Below, in pieces: positions 35,538 to 45,039 of a stretch of 64,000 nucleotides of DNA. The notes below the pieces were generated by a model. The model was not told where the DNA came from. It saw only the letters and a program-made list of their open reading frames with translations, and made no database searches. Both the position numbers and the translations under genes were made by a program. Origin of the DNA: Climacium dendroides (lineage: Eukaryota > Streptophyta > Bryopsida > Hypnales > Climaciaceae); NCBI GenBank assembly GCA_950106755.1, contig OX467092.1, forward strand, positions 27,046,582-27,110,581, read 5' to 3'. The stretch's first letter is position 1, and each line of letters begins with the position of its first letter.

Positions 35538-37199
35538 ATGGCTGGTCGCGATTTCTCGAAGAGGAAGGTTGATGCGTGGTTTTCAGGAGTTGGAGATGGA
35601 ACGAGTTTGGACCCGCTTGCAAAATCAGAAAGCCAGATTTCAGAGGCTGTAGCTGCAGAAGGAGCCATAGCAATTGTGGGTGCGGGAGAGTCTTCGAAGT
35701 CGAAGAAAAAACAACGGAAAAGGCACAAGGCCACAAATCCAGAGAAGTGGCCAAGCAAGGTTGCAACTCACAAATTGCATGAAGTGGCGTTGGGTTTTTT
35801 TGAGCAGTATTCGATTCCGCAGTTGAACACAACATATGTGTCGCGCGGATTACAAGGGGTGGATGCCATCAAACAAAAGTTCCACTACATGTTTTGGACA
35901 ACAATGAGCGAGGATGAGTGGTTGGAAGACCGCACAAAGGAATCCTTTAATCATTGGCTGGAGTCACAAGTGCAAACGTGCATCTTCAACCTTGCCCAAG
36001 TTGCGGAAAAAATCAAAGGCTTTCAAAAGAGTGTAGTTCCCAAACAACAAGCATTGAATTTGTTGCACAAGAAGGTGTATTGGTGGCATGAAGCAATGCG
36101 GGGACTATCTTCAAACAACATTCGTTCTGCTTCGTGGTTTCAACGAAGTCAAAACTTGGCCTTTGGTCAACAAGCTGCGGGTGGAGTAGTTTTTCTTGAG
36201 AGAGGAGTTGTGGTGGTTCCGTTGTCTGACCATAACAAACAAGGGGGGCACGGGAGGGTGCGCAAGGTTTGTCTTCAGAATTCGAACCATATTCCCAAGA
36301 ATATGGAATTAGCTGGGAAATCGGCCGTGCGCGTTGATGACTTGAAGAAGTCAAGGGAGAAGTTGTCCATTGAGGCATTGGTTTGTCCATGCGATCATCT
36401 AGGGGTCATCAAATTCTTTGCCATAAATGACATGACCATGGAGTGTTATTCTCAATGGTGGAATGGAGGTACTCTGGGCGCCATGTTTACCCTTGATGAG
36501 AAGACTCGAGATCCAGACGAAATTGGGGAGGTGGCTTACCATGCAACTCCACAAATAATGCAAGCCATGAAACGACTTATGGCATACAAACGCAAGCGCA
36601 CCGAACTTGCGTGGGCGTTGCTCTGCATTGTGGATGCAGTGCAACAATGTTCAGTACTGTACAACGACATCACACCGGAGAACATCATGCTTCACTTTCC
36701 GAATGACGATGGAAGAACCGTGTGGATTGGTCTATGTGATTGGGGAATGGGTAGCCGCATCTATGAAGAAATCCCTTCTCTTTACCAATTCAGTTGTGCA
36801 AATAAGTTGCAGGCAACTCGCAAGCAATGTTGGTAGGTGGCTCCGGAGTTGATGTACATGGTTGGAGAGACAGGAACTTCAACATCTCCTAGTCACATGG
36901 GTAAGCCACCATCTGTTAGTATACACACGGATGGATACTCCATAGGGAGATTGGCTATGAAGGTATGGAAAAAGGATCGCGAAAATACAAAGATGATTTC
37001 TGACCATACGGCATTTGGTACATTTCAAGTGACACTGGGTGAATTGTGCAAGGTAGAGCCACTACAACAACGCTCAGTGACATTTGCCGTGCAACGTCTA
37101 AGTGGTGCTCCAACGTTTTGGACACCACCCGTGGATTGCTACCGCGAGGCTCGGAAAGAACAAGACCTTCAAGATGAACAAGCGTGCAATGAGGATTAG
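35538..37199 (+). pseudogene. Divergent protein-kinase-like protein (hAT cargo), one in-frame stop
   Basis: The frame opens at ATG 35538 and runs to TAG at 36834-36836, then continues in the same frame to 37199, 553 codons in all. After an N-terminal region with no recognised domain comes a kinase-like fold: a glycine-rich stretch (GGHGRVRKV, about residue 235), a catalytic-loop equivalent LYNDITPENIML (Asp near residue 377, in place of HRDxxxxN), CDWG (Asp near 401, in place of DFG), VAPEL right after the stop (APE motif) and TDGYSIGRLAMKVW (subdomain IX). Metal-binding Asp and Asn seem present, but the HRD Arg is missing, so activity is uncertain. TGG or CAG to TAG would explain the stop. 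It could be a host kinase captured by the transposon. The role in transposition or host control is unknown. Confidence 0.72.
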
Positions 37200-37761
37200 A
37201 TGATAGTGTATTACCATATAGTTGCAAAATTAATGTTTTCTTATCAAATGTGGTTATTATAGTATCGGCTTGAGGACATCCATAGCAATGTAGCACACTT
37301 TGTGCCGTCAATCCATTTTGTACTCGTTTTTTTATATATATAAATGTATTTTATCTAAACATTGAGTGTATCTTTTTTTTATCACACCTCAAACACGTAA
37401 ACAACTACAACAAACACCTTGAAGTCAAATTTGACTATCAACCCAAATTTATCTTTTTATTCAAAATCAATAGAATATTTTAATATTTTTGGCTAGTATA
37501 AGAATCCATTTTCTAGTTATGCCTTTTTTAATTTAATGAAAAAATCTATTTATTTTGATTTTAGAAAAGTTAAACATGGAAATCAAATCATATTAGTTAC
37601 AATATGTATCAAAATAAATTGAAACCCTTACCATAAATGAAGGATAGAATGAAAGGAACAAAAGTACTTCATATTAATGCCGATTTCAATATGTAAGGTA
37701 TTGAGCCTCAAAATCCATTGCATTTGAAAACATGAATATCCTATTGTCTTTTGAAAAACAT
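37200..37761. other. AT-rich spacer between convergent kinase-like and transposase genes
   Basis: The 3' flanks of the two genes meet here. No further coding or repeat structure was recognised. Confidence 0.5.
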
Positions 37762-40700
37762 TCAACGTCTTCCATGTCTAAGAACGCGCCTAGAAGTATT
37801 GGCTGTTGCTTCTGCTACAATTGGTTCATTACCACCACTTTCTACTCGTGGACCTTGTCGAGGCACTGTCCCTAGATAATCACTATCTCCTGGAACCTCA
37901 CCATCTTCGCCTATACTAGCACCGATGGACTCGCCATCATCACTGGATGTTGCACTACCACTTTCGCTAAAGGCATTCGAATTTCGATTTCGTTGTGGTC
38001 GAATTATAGAAGACAATGTTCGAAGAAGCCGTTGGCCCGTTGCGTCCATAATGCCATCTATACTAGGCCCTCCTATGTGAACTTCTCTTGAAAATGGTTG
38101 GGATGCCGCTTCTTCTCTCGTTAGTCTTCTACGTGTTCTAGGACTCACACGTTGACTAGTAGTACCTTCATGTCGTGGATGCTTCCCTCGATTATTGGCG
38201 CGTGTAGGTGGGTGCAATGAAGTCGGGTTTGTAGTCGTACGCTGGGACACCATACTAGCTAATCGTGTACCTATCGTTGAAGTGGGTCCATGTAGGCGAA
38301 CTCCGGAATTAGATGGCCTGGCTGAATTTTGGATTTGTAGATTCTCTAGTATTGGTGTTTGACGTTGTAGTGCAACATCCCCTTGACTTGGAGGGGGCAT
38401 ATCTAATTCTCCACCATGAGGGGGCCCTTCTCCGTGGGTGGTCCTCGTAGGCAATGATTGTGGTACTACTACGTCTTGTTCACGTCCTCTTTCCATGTCA
38501 ACACTATCTCTTTCCATTGAGGCATCAACTTGTACATCGATAGGATCTGGATTTAGTGGTCTCGGTGCCACAATGTCTTCATTCGTATTTCCCCCGCTTG
38601 GCCCAACATTCCACCCTTGTGGCATTTGTGGTGGACTTCCATCATATCCCTCGTGGTCATTGTCGTTATTATCCCCCTCTTCAAAGTCAAATACAGATGC
38701 ATCAATTAGAGGACGCACTCCTCTCGCCCCCTGAAATCCATGGAATGGTGGGTCATCGCCATCATTGGAACTATCATCTGAATCGTCATCATTGGGGTTA
38801 GAGCGAACCGAACCACGGTCTAGACCATCCGATTCATCAGTCATGGAATCTTCTGACATCATGTTCTCGGTGTACCACCTTGTCGGATTTGCTGCAGCCC
38901 TTTCTCTAAGAGTTTTGGAATTGGTGTAAATGTAAACCAATTCCTGAGCACGCTCTGATGTCAGTCTATTGCGTGATTTGTTGTGGACAAACGAATACAT
39001 GCTCCAATTGCGTTCACACGACGATGCAGAGCACACTTGGGCGAGGATCTTTTTTGCAATTGGTGCAAGTGTATGAGCACCGGCTCCGAGAAGGTTCCAC
39101 CATTCGTGAGGCTGCAAATTTAAAGTGTTTACATCGGGAAGTCCACCAAAAATGCCCCGACGATCTCGAAATGCTTGGTACTCAGACAAAGTTGAAGCAA
39201 ATGCTTAATCTGGAACAGCCAATTTGCGCAATACTCTCAATATGCCTTCTCTTGCCTCGTCATCATCCATTAGCAAAACTTCGTCAAGTAAAAAAGGATT
39301 CAATAGAGCCCCAGCATAATGCAAATCTGTCCTTAGCATGCCCCAATGCTTGTAGAAATCATCGATGGCAGGAATTGCATACCGTGGTTCCAAAGAAAAT
39401 GGTGGATCCCGTAGAGATAAAACATGCTTTTCCACCTTTTTCATCACAAGCCATGCCTTGTCTAAGCATGGGTGCTTGCCATCAAACTCTCTAAGAGCAA
39501 CCAATACGGGCTCCACTATGTGCACAAAGTTTAAACATCTCCTCCAAAATTCATCCGTTCGTACATACCGTCGCACATCGTTGGCTTTTCTTTTCTTTTC
39601 TTCTGATGTCAATCTCTCTGTGTACTCATTCCATTGCGGATCGTGGACTGTTGATTCTATCGCTACCCTCACATGTACCAAACGCTCAATCATAAGGAAC
39701 ATGGTTGCAAAGCGTGTTTCAACGGGATTCTTCAAAATGAGATTAGGAGAATGTCGTCGAAAAATTACAAGTGTCATGTGATGTGTGCGAATGTATTTCA
39801 CAATTGACTTGGCTTTCTTGACCATACTTTTTATCCAATCTTGTTTGCCCCAATCTTCAAGTAGAAGGTCAAGTGCATGTGCTGAACACCCTTGAAAATA
39901 TAAGTGTGGAAATCGACGAAGTAACAAAGCACTAGCAGCCAACATGTTCCCTTCATTGTCTGTACAAACTTGTACCACATTTTGCGCCCCTACCCTGTCA
40001 ATATAATCACCCATGCAATTAGCCACATAAGTAACATCTTTGCGTTCGCTTGTTGTGTCTATGGATCCAAGAAACACCTCTCCACTTGTACATGCCAACA
40101 TGACATTCATCAATGGTCGATGGTTGACATTGTCCCATCCATCAGAGCATATTGTAACGCCGTACTTGTGGATTGGTGCCTTTGTCTTCTCCGCTACCAT
40201 TGCCGCCACTTCGTCTTTTGTAGATTTTATGAGGTTTGTACGAAGTGCATGGTACGCTGGAGGTTTGTAGCCAACTCTCGATTCTGATGTTGATTTCACG
40301 GCATCCAAAAAAACTGGATGCCTCGCTACATTGAAAGGTATATTGGCTTCATAGAAGAACTTAGCCCACTTTTTGTCTAGTACTTGCTTGTTTGATGTAT
40401 TCATTCCTTCTTGCACAGACAATTGCCTCATTGATCGACTGTGGGCCAAACTCGGGTTGGGTGTGTCTGATGATCGTACTTGAGAGTTTTGTCCCCTAGT
40501 GTTTTCTCCTCCATCGTTTCCTGAGATTGAGGCATCAGGTTCTTGTTCACCACGTACAACACTCGGAAGTACCATTGATGGAGATGTCACTTCCACATCC
40601 TATCCACTCCTGTCCAAAGTGCTTGCAGGTATATCCCCTCCGTAATTAAAAAACATTAGCTTCACGGCTGCACTAACTTTAGTGCAGGCTCTCACTCCAG

Positions 40701-40845
40701 GGAGCTTGTCCATTCGTCGGTACCCCAAATGGAAAAGCAACCGATCTTTTCGATAGCTTAGCAAAGCTTCGCAAAACTTACAAGCAACTTTTCCATCCAC
40801 TCGTAGTGTGTACCAAGGTTCCCAATGTGATCTTCCTCCACCCAT
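37762..40845 (-). pseudogene. hAT transposase (BED finger, DUF659, hATC), two in-frame stops
   Basis: From ATG 40845 the N-terminus has a BED-like finger (ACKFC then LLFHLGY). An in-frame TAG at 40600-40602 follows; the tandem second copy of this region has CAG (Gln) there, so the stop is secondary. The DUF659/RNase-H-like core is next: GVTICSDGWDNVNHRPLMNV (first Asp), VVQVCTDNEGNM (second Asp) and GCSAHALDLLLED. A TAA at 39205-39207 breaks the frame, but the same frame continues with the hATC dimerisation domain (PHEWWNLLGAG, SSCERNWSMYSFVHNKSRNRL). A long disordered acidic Ser/Asn-rich tail of about 350 residues ends at 37762, unusual for hAT. With both stops read through it has about 1027 codons. 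Both stops fit CAG/CAA to TAG/TAA changes. Confidence 0.85.
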
Positions 40846-42365
40846 TGCTCTTATCTATTCTTTCCTACTTGTCCCTACACAAGAAAGAAGATTAGTATTC
40901 TGTATGAAATGCGATGTAGAAGCAATACTTGTTGCTCTCACAACAAGTGCCACCACAACACATTCTTCTTGAATTTTGCTTTACCGCAATGGTTGTACTC
41001 CAACCAAGTTATGAAAGCCAAAATCAGTAAGGAAAAGTAATCTTGAATAGGCGTAAGTCCTTAATATACACCTTTCAGGGCGATCTTAAAACCCTAAAAC
41101 CCAGCTAGACGGACTGACGCAGGCGGCTGATGTGTCGACGGGTGGACCCTAAGCCCAACGGAAACGGCCTCCCGTCTTGGGGACGGCTTCTCGTCCTGGG
41201 GACGGCTTCTCGTCCTAGACAGCTTCCCGTCCTGGGGACGGCTTCCCGTCCTGGGGACAGCCTCCCGTCCTGGGGACGGCTTACTGTCCGGGAGGCCGTC
41301 CAGGAGGCCGTCCACAGCACGACAGACTTCATCTATGCTGAAACGGTCACGTCAGTATTGGTGACGGATCCTGACGACGTCACGACACGTCAGGACGGAC
41401 GCGTCATGACATCCGGACGTGAAAAGCCCACGTCACGTCCGGATAGACAACCCTGCCTGAGATTGAGGCATCAGGTTCTTGCTCACCACGTACAACACTC
41501 GGAAGTACCATTGATGGAGATGTCACTTCCACATCCTGTCTACTCTTGTCTGAAGTGCTTGCAGGTATATCCCTTCCGCAATTAAAAAACATTAGCTTCA
41601 CGGCTGCACTAACTTTAGTACAGGCTCTCACTCTAGGGAGCTTGTCCATTCGTCGGTACCCCAAATGGAAAAGCAACCGATCTTTTCGATAGCTTAGCAA
41701 AGCTTCGCAAAACTTACAAGCAACTTTTCCATCCACTCGTAGTGTGTACCAAGGTTCCCAATGTGATCTTCCTCCACCCATTGCTCTTATCTATTCTTTC
41801 CTACTTGCCCCTACACAAGAAAGAAGATTAGTATTCTGTATGAAATGCGATGTAGAAGCAATACTTGTTGCTCTCACAACAAGTGCCACCACAACACATT
41901 CTTCTTGAATTTTGCTTTACCGCAATGGTTGTACTCCAACCAAGTTATGAAAGCCAAAATCAGTAAGGAAAAGTAATCTTGAATAGGCGTAAGTCCTTAA
42001 TATACACCTTCAGGGCGTTCCTAAAACCCTAAAACCCAGCTAGACGGATTGACGGCTGATGTGTCGACGGGTGGACCCTAAGCCCAACGGAAACGGCCTG
42101 CCGTCCGGGGGACGGCCTCACATTCTGGGGACAGCTTACTGTCCGGGAGGCCGTCCAGGAGGCCGTGTACAACTGGACAGACTTCATCCATGCTGAAACG
42201 GTCACGTCAATATTGGTGACGGTACAGCTGGACAGACTTCATCCATGCTGAAACGGTCACGTCAGTATTGGTGATGGATCCTAACGACGTCACAACACGT
42301 CAGGACGGACGCGTCATGACATCCGGACATGAAAAGCCCACGTCACGTCCGAATAGACAACCCTG
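40520..42365. repeat. Tandem duplication of the hAT right end
   Basis: 40520-41455 and 41456-42365 are two copies of the same segment, each holding the transposase N-terminus, its upstream flank, GACGG repeats and a complete GACAACCCTG terminus. Copy 2 begins directly after the first terminus. They differ by point changes and by losses within the GACGG repeats. Copy 2 keeps an intact codon where copy 1 has TAG. Confidence 0.85.
41094..41430. promoter_or_regulatory. GACGG repeat cluster upstream of the transposase
   Basis: Regular GACGGCTTCCCGTCCTGGG units (41155-41320) and TGACG/CGTCA motifs (41345-41430) lie between the transposase start and the TIR. A TATA-like GTGTATATTAAG on the minus strand (about 41059-41070) sits between the repeats and the ATG. 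The same arrangement, shortened, is at 42040-42350 in the duplicated end. Confidence 0.55.
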
Positions 42366-42373
42366 TAGGAGTT

Positions 42374-42990
42374 TGGTTTAGTACACATCACATTTAGGAA
42401 CCTTGTCTACTATATTTTTGCATGCTATAGTACTTGTTTTCAGACCGCATGTGTGTGGGTTTTGCAAGGCCTAGGGATCATAAATAGGTACCTACGGCAA
42501 AATTCTTTGAAAATTCATAAGTAATTCATAAATGCTCTAACAAATATGAAACCACTTGGGTTAAATTCCAAATCAAATTTTCTTCAAGTGAAAAATAAAG
42601 TAAACTAATTTCATGCATCTAAAGACCATCAAAAAGGCCGACCATCCCGTAAAGGGTTGCTTCATGAGTCCACTACCTTAAACCGACCCTCAATGCCATC
42701 TTCCTCTGAGACCGTGGAGTGACTGGAGTCTAGTCCAAGACTCTAAGACCTATAGACTAATGAATAGCCTAAAAAGAATCCCGCATTACACTGTCTCTCT
42801 GCCTTTCCTATTTTCCAATAGGCGAAAATGCTTGAGTCTTCTATTGTATGATCCTCCATCATGACCTCAATCTGAGCTTCCGAGTCATGGAGGGGCCCAT
42901 TCCATCCCATGAGCGCTAAAAAACCAGTAGAGTATGCACTTTAGGAACCCTACAAGCCGCCTCTCAACAAGTTTCCGGTCTTCTTGGCTA
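42374..42990. other. Right-end DNA of the outer element
   Basis: This is what remains of the outer element to the right of the hAT insertion. No gene was recognised. The final ~50 bp belongs to the TIR region. Confidence 0.5.
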
Positions 42991-43043
42991 CCGGAAACCG
43001 CCATTTCAATGGAATTTCGCCATTTTAACGAAATTGCCCATAG

Positions 43044-45037
43044 GTTCTCTGCAGTTTGCGGCCCCTCCATCAGCAGGTGAGGTTAATCAATCAAGTACCC
43101 CTTCACAGTAATGTCAAATTTACGTCTGATGGTCTAGAAGACTCTGATTAACTCTTTGACGACTTTCTTCGTTTGCAGATATCAGCACCGGGCAACTGAA
43201 AACGGACCAATCTCATACTTCGGCACTGGATCAAGAATCAAGGGAAGAAACCATTTCTAGCGATGATGGCGAAAGACGCAGAAGTGCGTTTGGTGAGGTG
43301 GGTGCGATCACGAGGGCCGGGGGCTGGAGTTTCTCCGCTGCAGACTTGACCATGCTTCCATCAGAAGATATTATCAGGAGTGGCATCGAGTGGCCGACGC
43401 GTTTGGTGGTTCTTAGTGCCTGTAATTAGTCTCGAGGACAGGTGAATCATATTGTTGCGCAAGAGCTAGCGAGTTAAAAGACCTCTAGTTAAGTCTTAAG
43501 AACAGGCTTCCGCTCATTCGCTGATGTGCAAGAAATTCTGATGAAATAGACTGGGTAGGTAGTTTGTGAACAAGGGTGTCCGGACAGTCTCCATGTGCAT
43601 AATACGGTAATACCTGTGAAATTTGAACCTTTTGCGCCTAATACTACAGCCTGTTGCATTTCGGTCTGCAGGACTATTACGACGGTGAGGTCAACCTGCC
43701 TCGGGCTTTGATGATAGCAGGAGTTCCAGCTGCAGTAGTGTCACAATGGAAAATTGATGATGATGCGTCTCCGGTGTTGATGAAAGTGTTATATGAAAGA
43801 CTGAAAACTGGAGAAGGCTTCGCTTCAGCTCTCCAATCTGCTATGATTCACACCCAGCAGTGCACAGACTGCCGCTACCAACCAGACCACAGGAAGACCG
43901 GGAGGGCCTTACCGGGGGGTTTTTTTTTTGGGGGTATGTAACTATACCCCACCCCACCCCAAATTTTCTTAAATAAGAAAATTTGTGGGGGGGTGGTGGT
44001 GGTGGTATAGTTACATACCCCCAAAAAAAAAAAAAAACGGTAAGGCCCTCCCGTTCTCCCTGTCGACAGTGCACAGAATATTTTTCAGTGGGGTTCATTT
44101 GTTGTTTGGGGTTATCCCTCTGTCACACTACCCAAGGATCTTTATTATGATCATGTGAAGGCTCGACGCGCGGATTGGAGAAGACTGAACACCCTCCTGG
44201 CATCAGCGGACAACATACAGTATGTGCGCTTGACAATAATACTATCGATGATCATTTTTGCTGTGGAACGAATGGTGTCAAGTACTCGGAATCCTAAATC
44301 CTCATGGGTATCACAAATGGTATCACACATGAGGCTCACGTTGGTGCCTTTGGAAGATATAAGCAGGACTGAGCTCTTTTTTGAGACCAATGACAGGCTT
44401 GAAGAATTGTTTGCTTTCAGGCATGAAGCGTGTAACCTATATAAGGCTTTTCCTGAACCATCTTTCGATGTTCCTTTCTCATCCCCTTTTGACTTTGAAA
44501 GAAGTATGCAAATTAATTCCTACTGTGCAGTATCCGTTTAAAACATAATAGAATAATTCTCTTATTTTGAGCACATCTTTCACACTTGCAACAAAGTGAA
44601 CGAGCTGAATTCGAACCATTTTCTCTCGTAACATGTGTTTGATGATTGTTGGGATGAAGGCATCATCTGATGATCGCGCAAGCCATGAAGGGAAGTCATC
44701 AGAAAGCTCGAGAGTGTATCGATTGGATGATTATATATTTGCTAAATCATGGATTTCCATATGACGAATTACGCTTGCAAGCTTGCAGACAAGAGCGAGC
44801 GGTGATTTGTAGACTCATGGGTGACTGTGACATGGCTGTGGAAGAATTCAATGCATTATTGGCACTTGGAGAAGATTCCGAGTGTTTGACTCAGATGAGT
44901 CATCTCACACATCTGATGGAGGACACAAGTGGAGCATTGGAATATGCTCGCGAGCCAAATCCCTCATTTCTACAGCACTCATGACATTGGGCTTCCGTGC
45001 ACTCCCTGAAGAGTACCGCCGTTACGTTGGCTTGTGA
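43044..45037 (+). pseudogene. CHAT-domain protein, 3' part (catalytic Cys side), multiply broken
   Basis: Pieces are 43044-43076 (GSLQFAAPPSA), 43179-43441 (WSFSAADLTMLPS, LVVLSACN), 43672-43898 (DGEVNLPRALMIAGVPAAVVSQWKIDDDASPVL), then, after a MITE, 44054-44541 (WGSFVVWGYPSVTLPKDLYY and a C-terminal region), and 44670-45037 (helical region ending ALPEEYRRYVGL, TGA). SAC at 43415-43423 carries the putative catalytic Cys; TAG follows two codons later (43427-43429). A one-base deletion near 44953 is needed to reach the natural stop. CHAT proteins are caspase/separase-like peptidases. With nonsense, frameshifts and two insertions this copy is dead. Splice phases of the first three pieces agree with each other and with the 5' fragment at 17386. 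Confidence 0.75.
43899..44053. mobile_element. 155-bp palindromic MITE inside a CHAT exon
   Basis: The two arms are long near-perfect complements. The ends CGGGAGGGCCTTACCG and CGGTAAGGCCCTCCCG enclose a GGGGGTATGTAACTATACC arm and its complement, with homopolymer T and A runs of different length. It splits the CHAT coding sequence. No clear target duplication was identified. Confidence 0.8.
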
Positions 45038-45039
45038 AT

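Larger units (their letters stand above)
27493..42365. mobile_element. Giant hAT transposon, 14.9 kb, with RING and kinase-like cargo genes
   Basis: The element starts CAGGGTTGTC at 27493 and ends with its exact complement GACAACCCTG at 42365. Flanks TAGGAGTT at 27485-27492 and 42366-42373 are a perfect 8-bp target duplication. CAGGG termini with an 8-bp TSD define hAT, and the element carries a BED/DUF659/hATC transposase (minus, 40845-37762). Two further genes fill the rest: a coiled-coil/RING protein (minus) and a protein-kinase-like protein (plus). GACGG-rich repeats occupy the left end and each gene's upstream flank. The right end is present twice in tandem (termini at 41455 and 42365). 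Typical hAT elements are a few kb and carry only a transposase, so the cargo and size are unusual. Confidence 0.88.
17388..43042. mobile_element. 25.7-kb nested DNA transposon (outer element) inserted in the CHAT gene
   Basis: The ends are inverted repeats: TATGGGCAATTTCGTTAAAA at 17388 and its reverse complement ending at 43042, about 25 bp near-perfect and then a weaker match. Flanks are GG on both sides, a candidate 2-bp target duplication. Deleting the element plus one GG rejoins the CHAT frame exactly (A-G-S-L-Q-F-A-A-P-P). A TGGGC terminus with a TA duplication is the alternative reading, but it would leave the host frame broken. Inside are a decayed DUF7869-like transposase (minus strand), a 3.5-kb repeat inserted at 21008, unrecognised DNA, a complete-ended hAT element (27493-42365), and about 670 bp of right end. 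The superfamily was not identified. Confidence 0.75.

Noticed and set aside
38438..39494. Plus-strand frames opposite the hAT transposase
   Set aside because: They are antisense shadows of a gene with clear hATC motifs on the minus strand.
29620..40845. Reassigned stop codons or programmed readthrough to explain the in-frame stops
   Set aside because: Host genes in the same window end normally at TAG or TGA (AUG4, TGD5-like, ZCCHC8-like), and the duplicated hAT end shows CAG where the other copy has TAG.
43427..43429. Alternative splice donor just before the TAG that would rescue the CHAT gene
   Set aside because: Using GT at 43421-43422 would remove the catalytic Cys codon and break the phase to the next exon, and other lesions remain.
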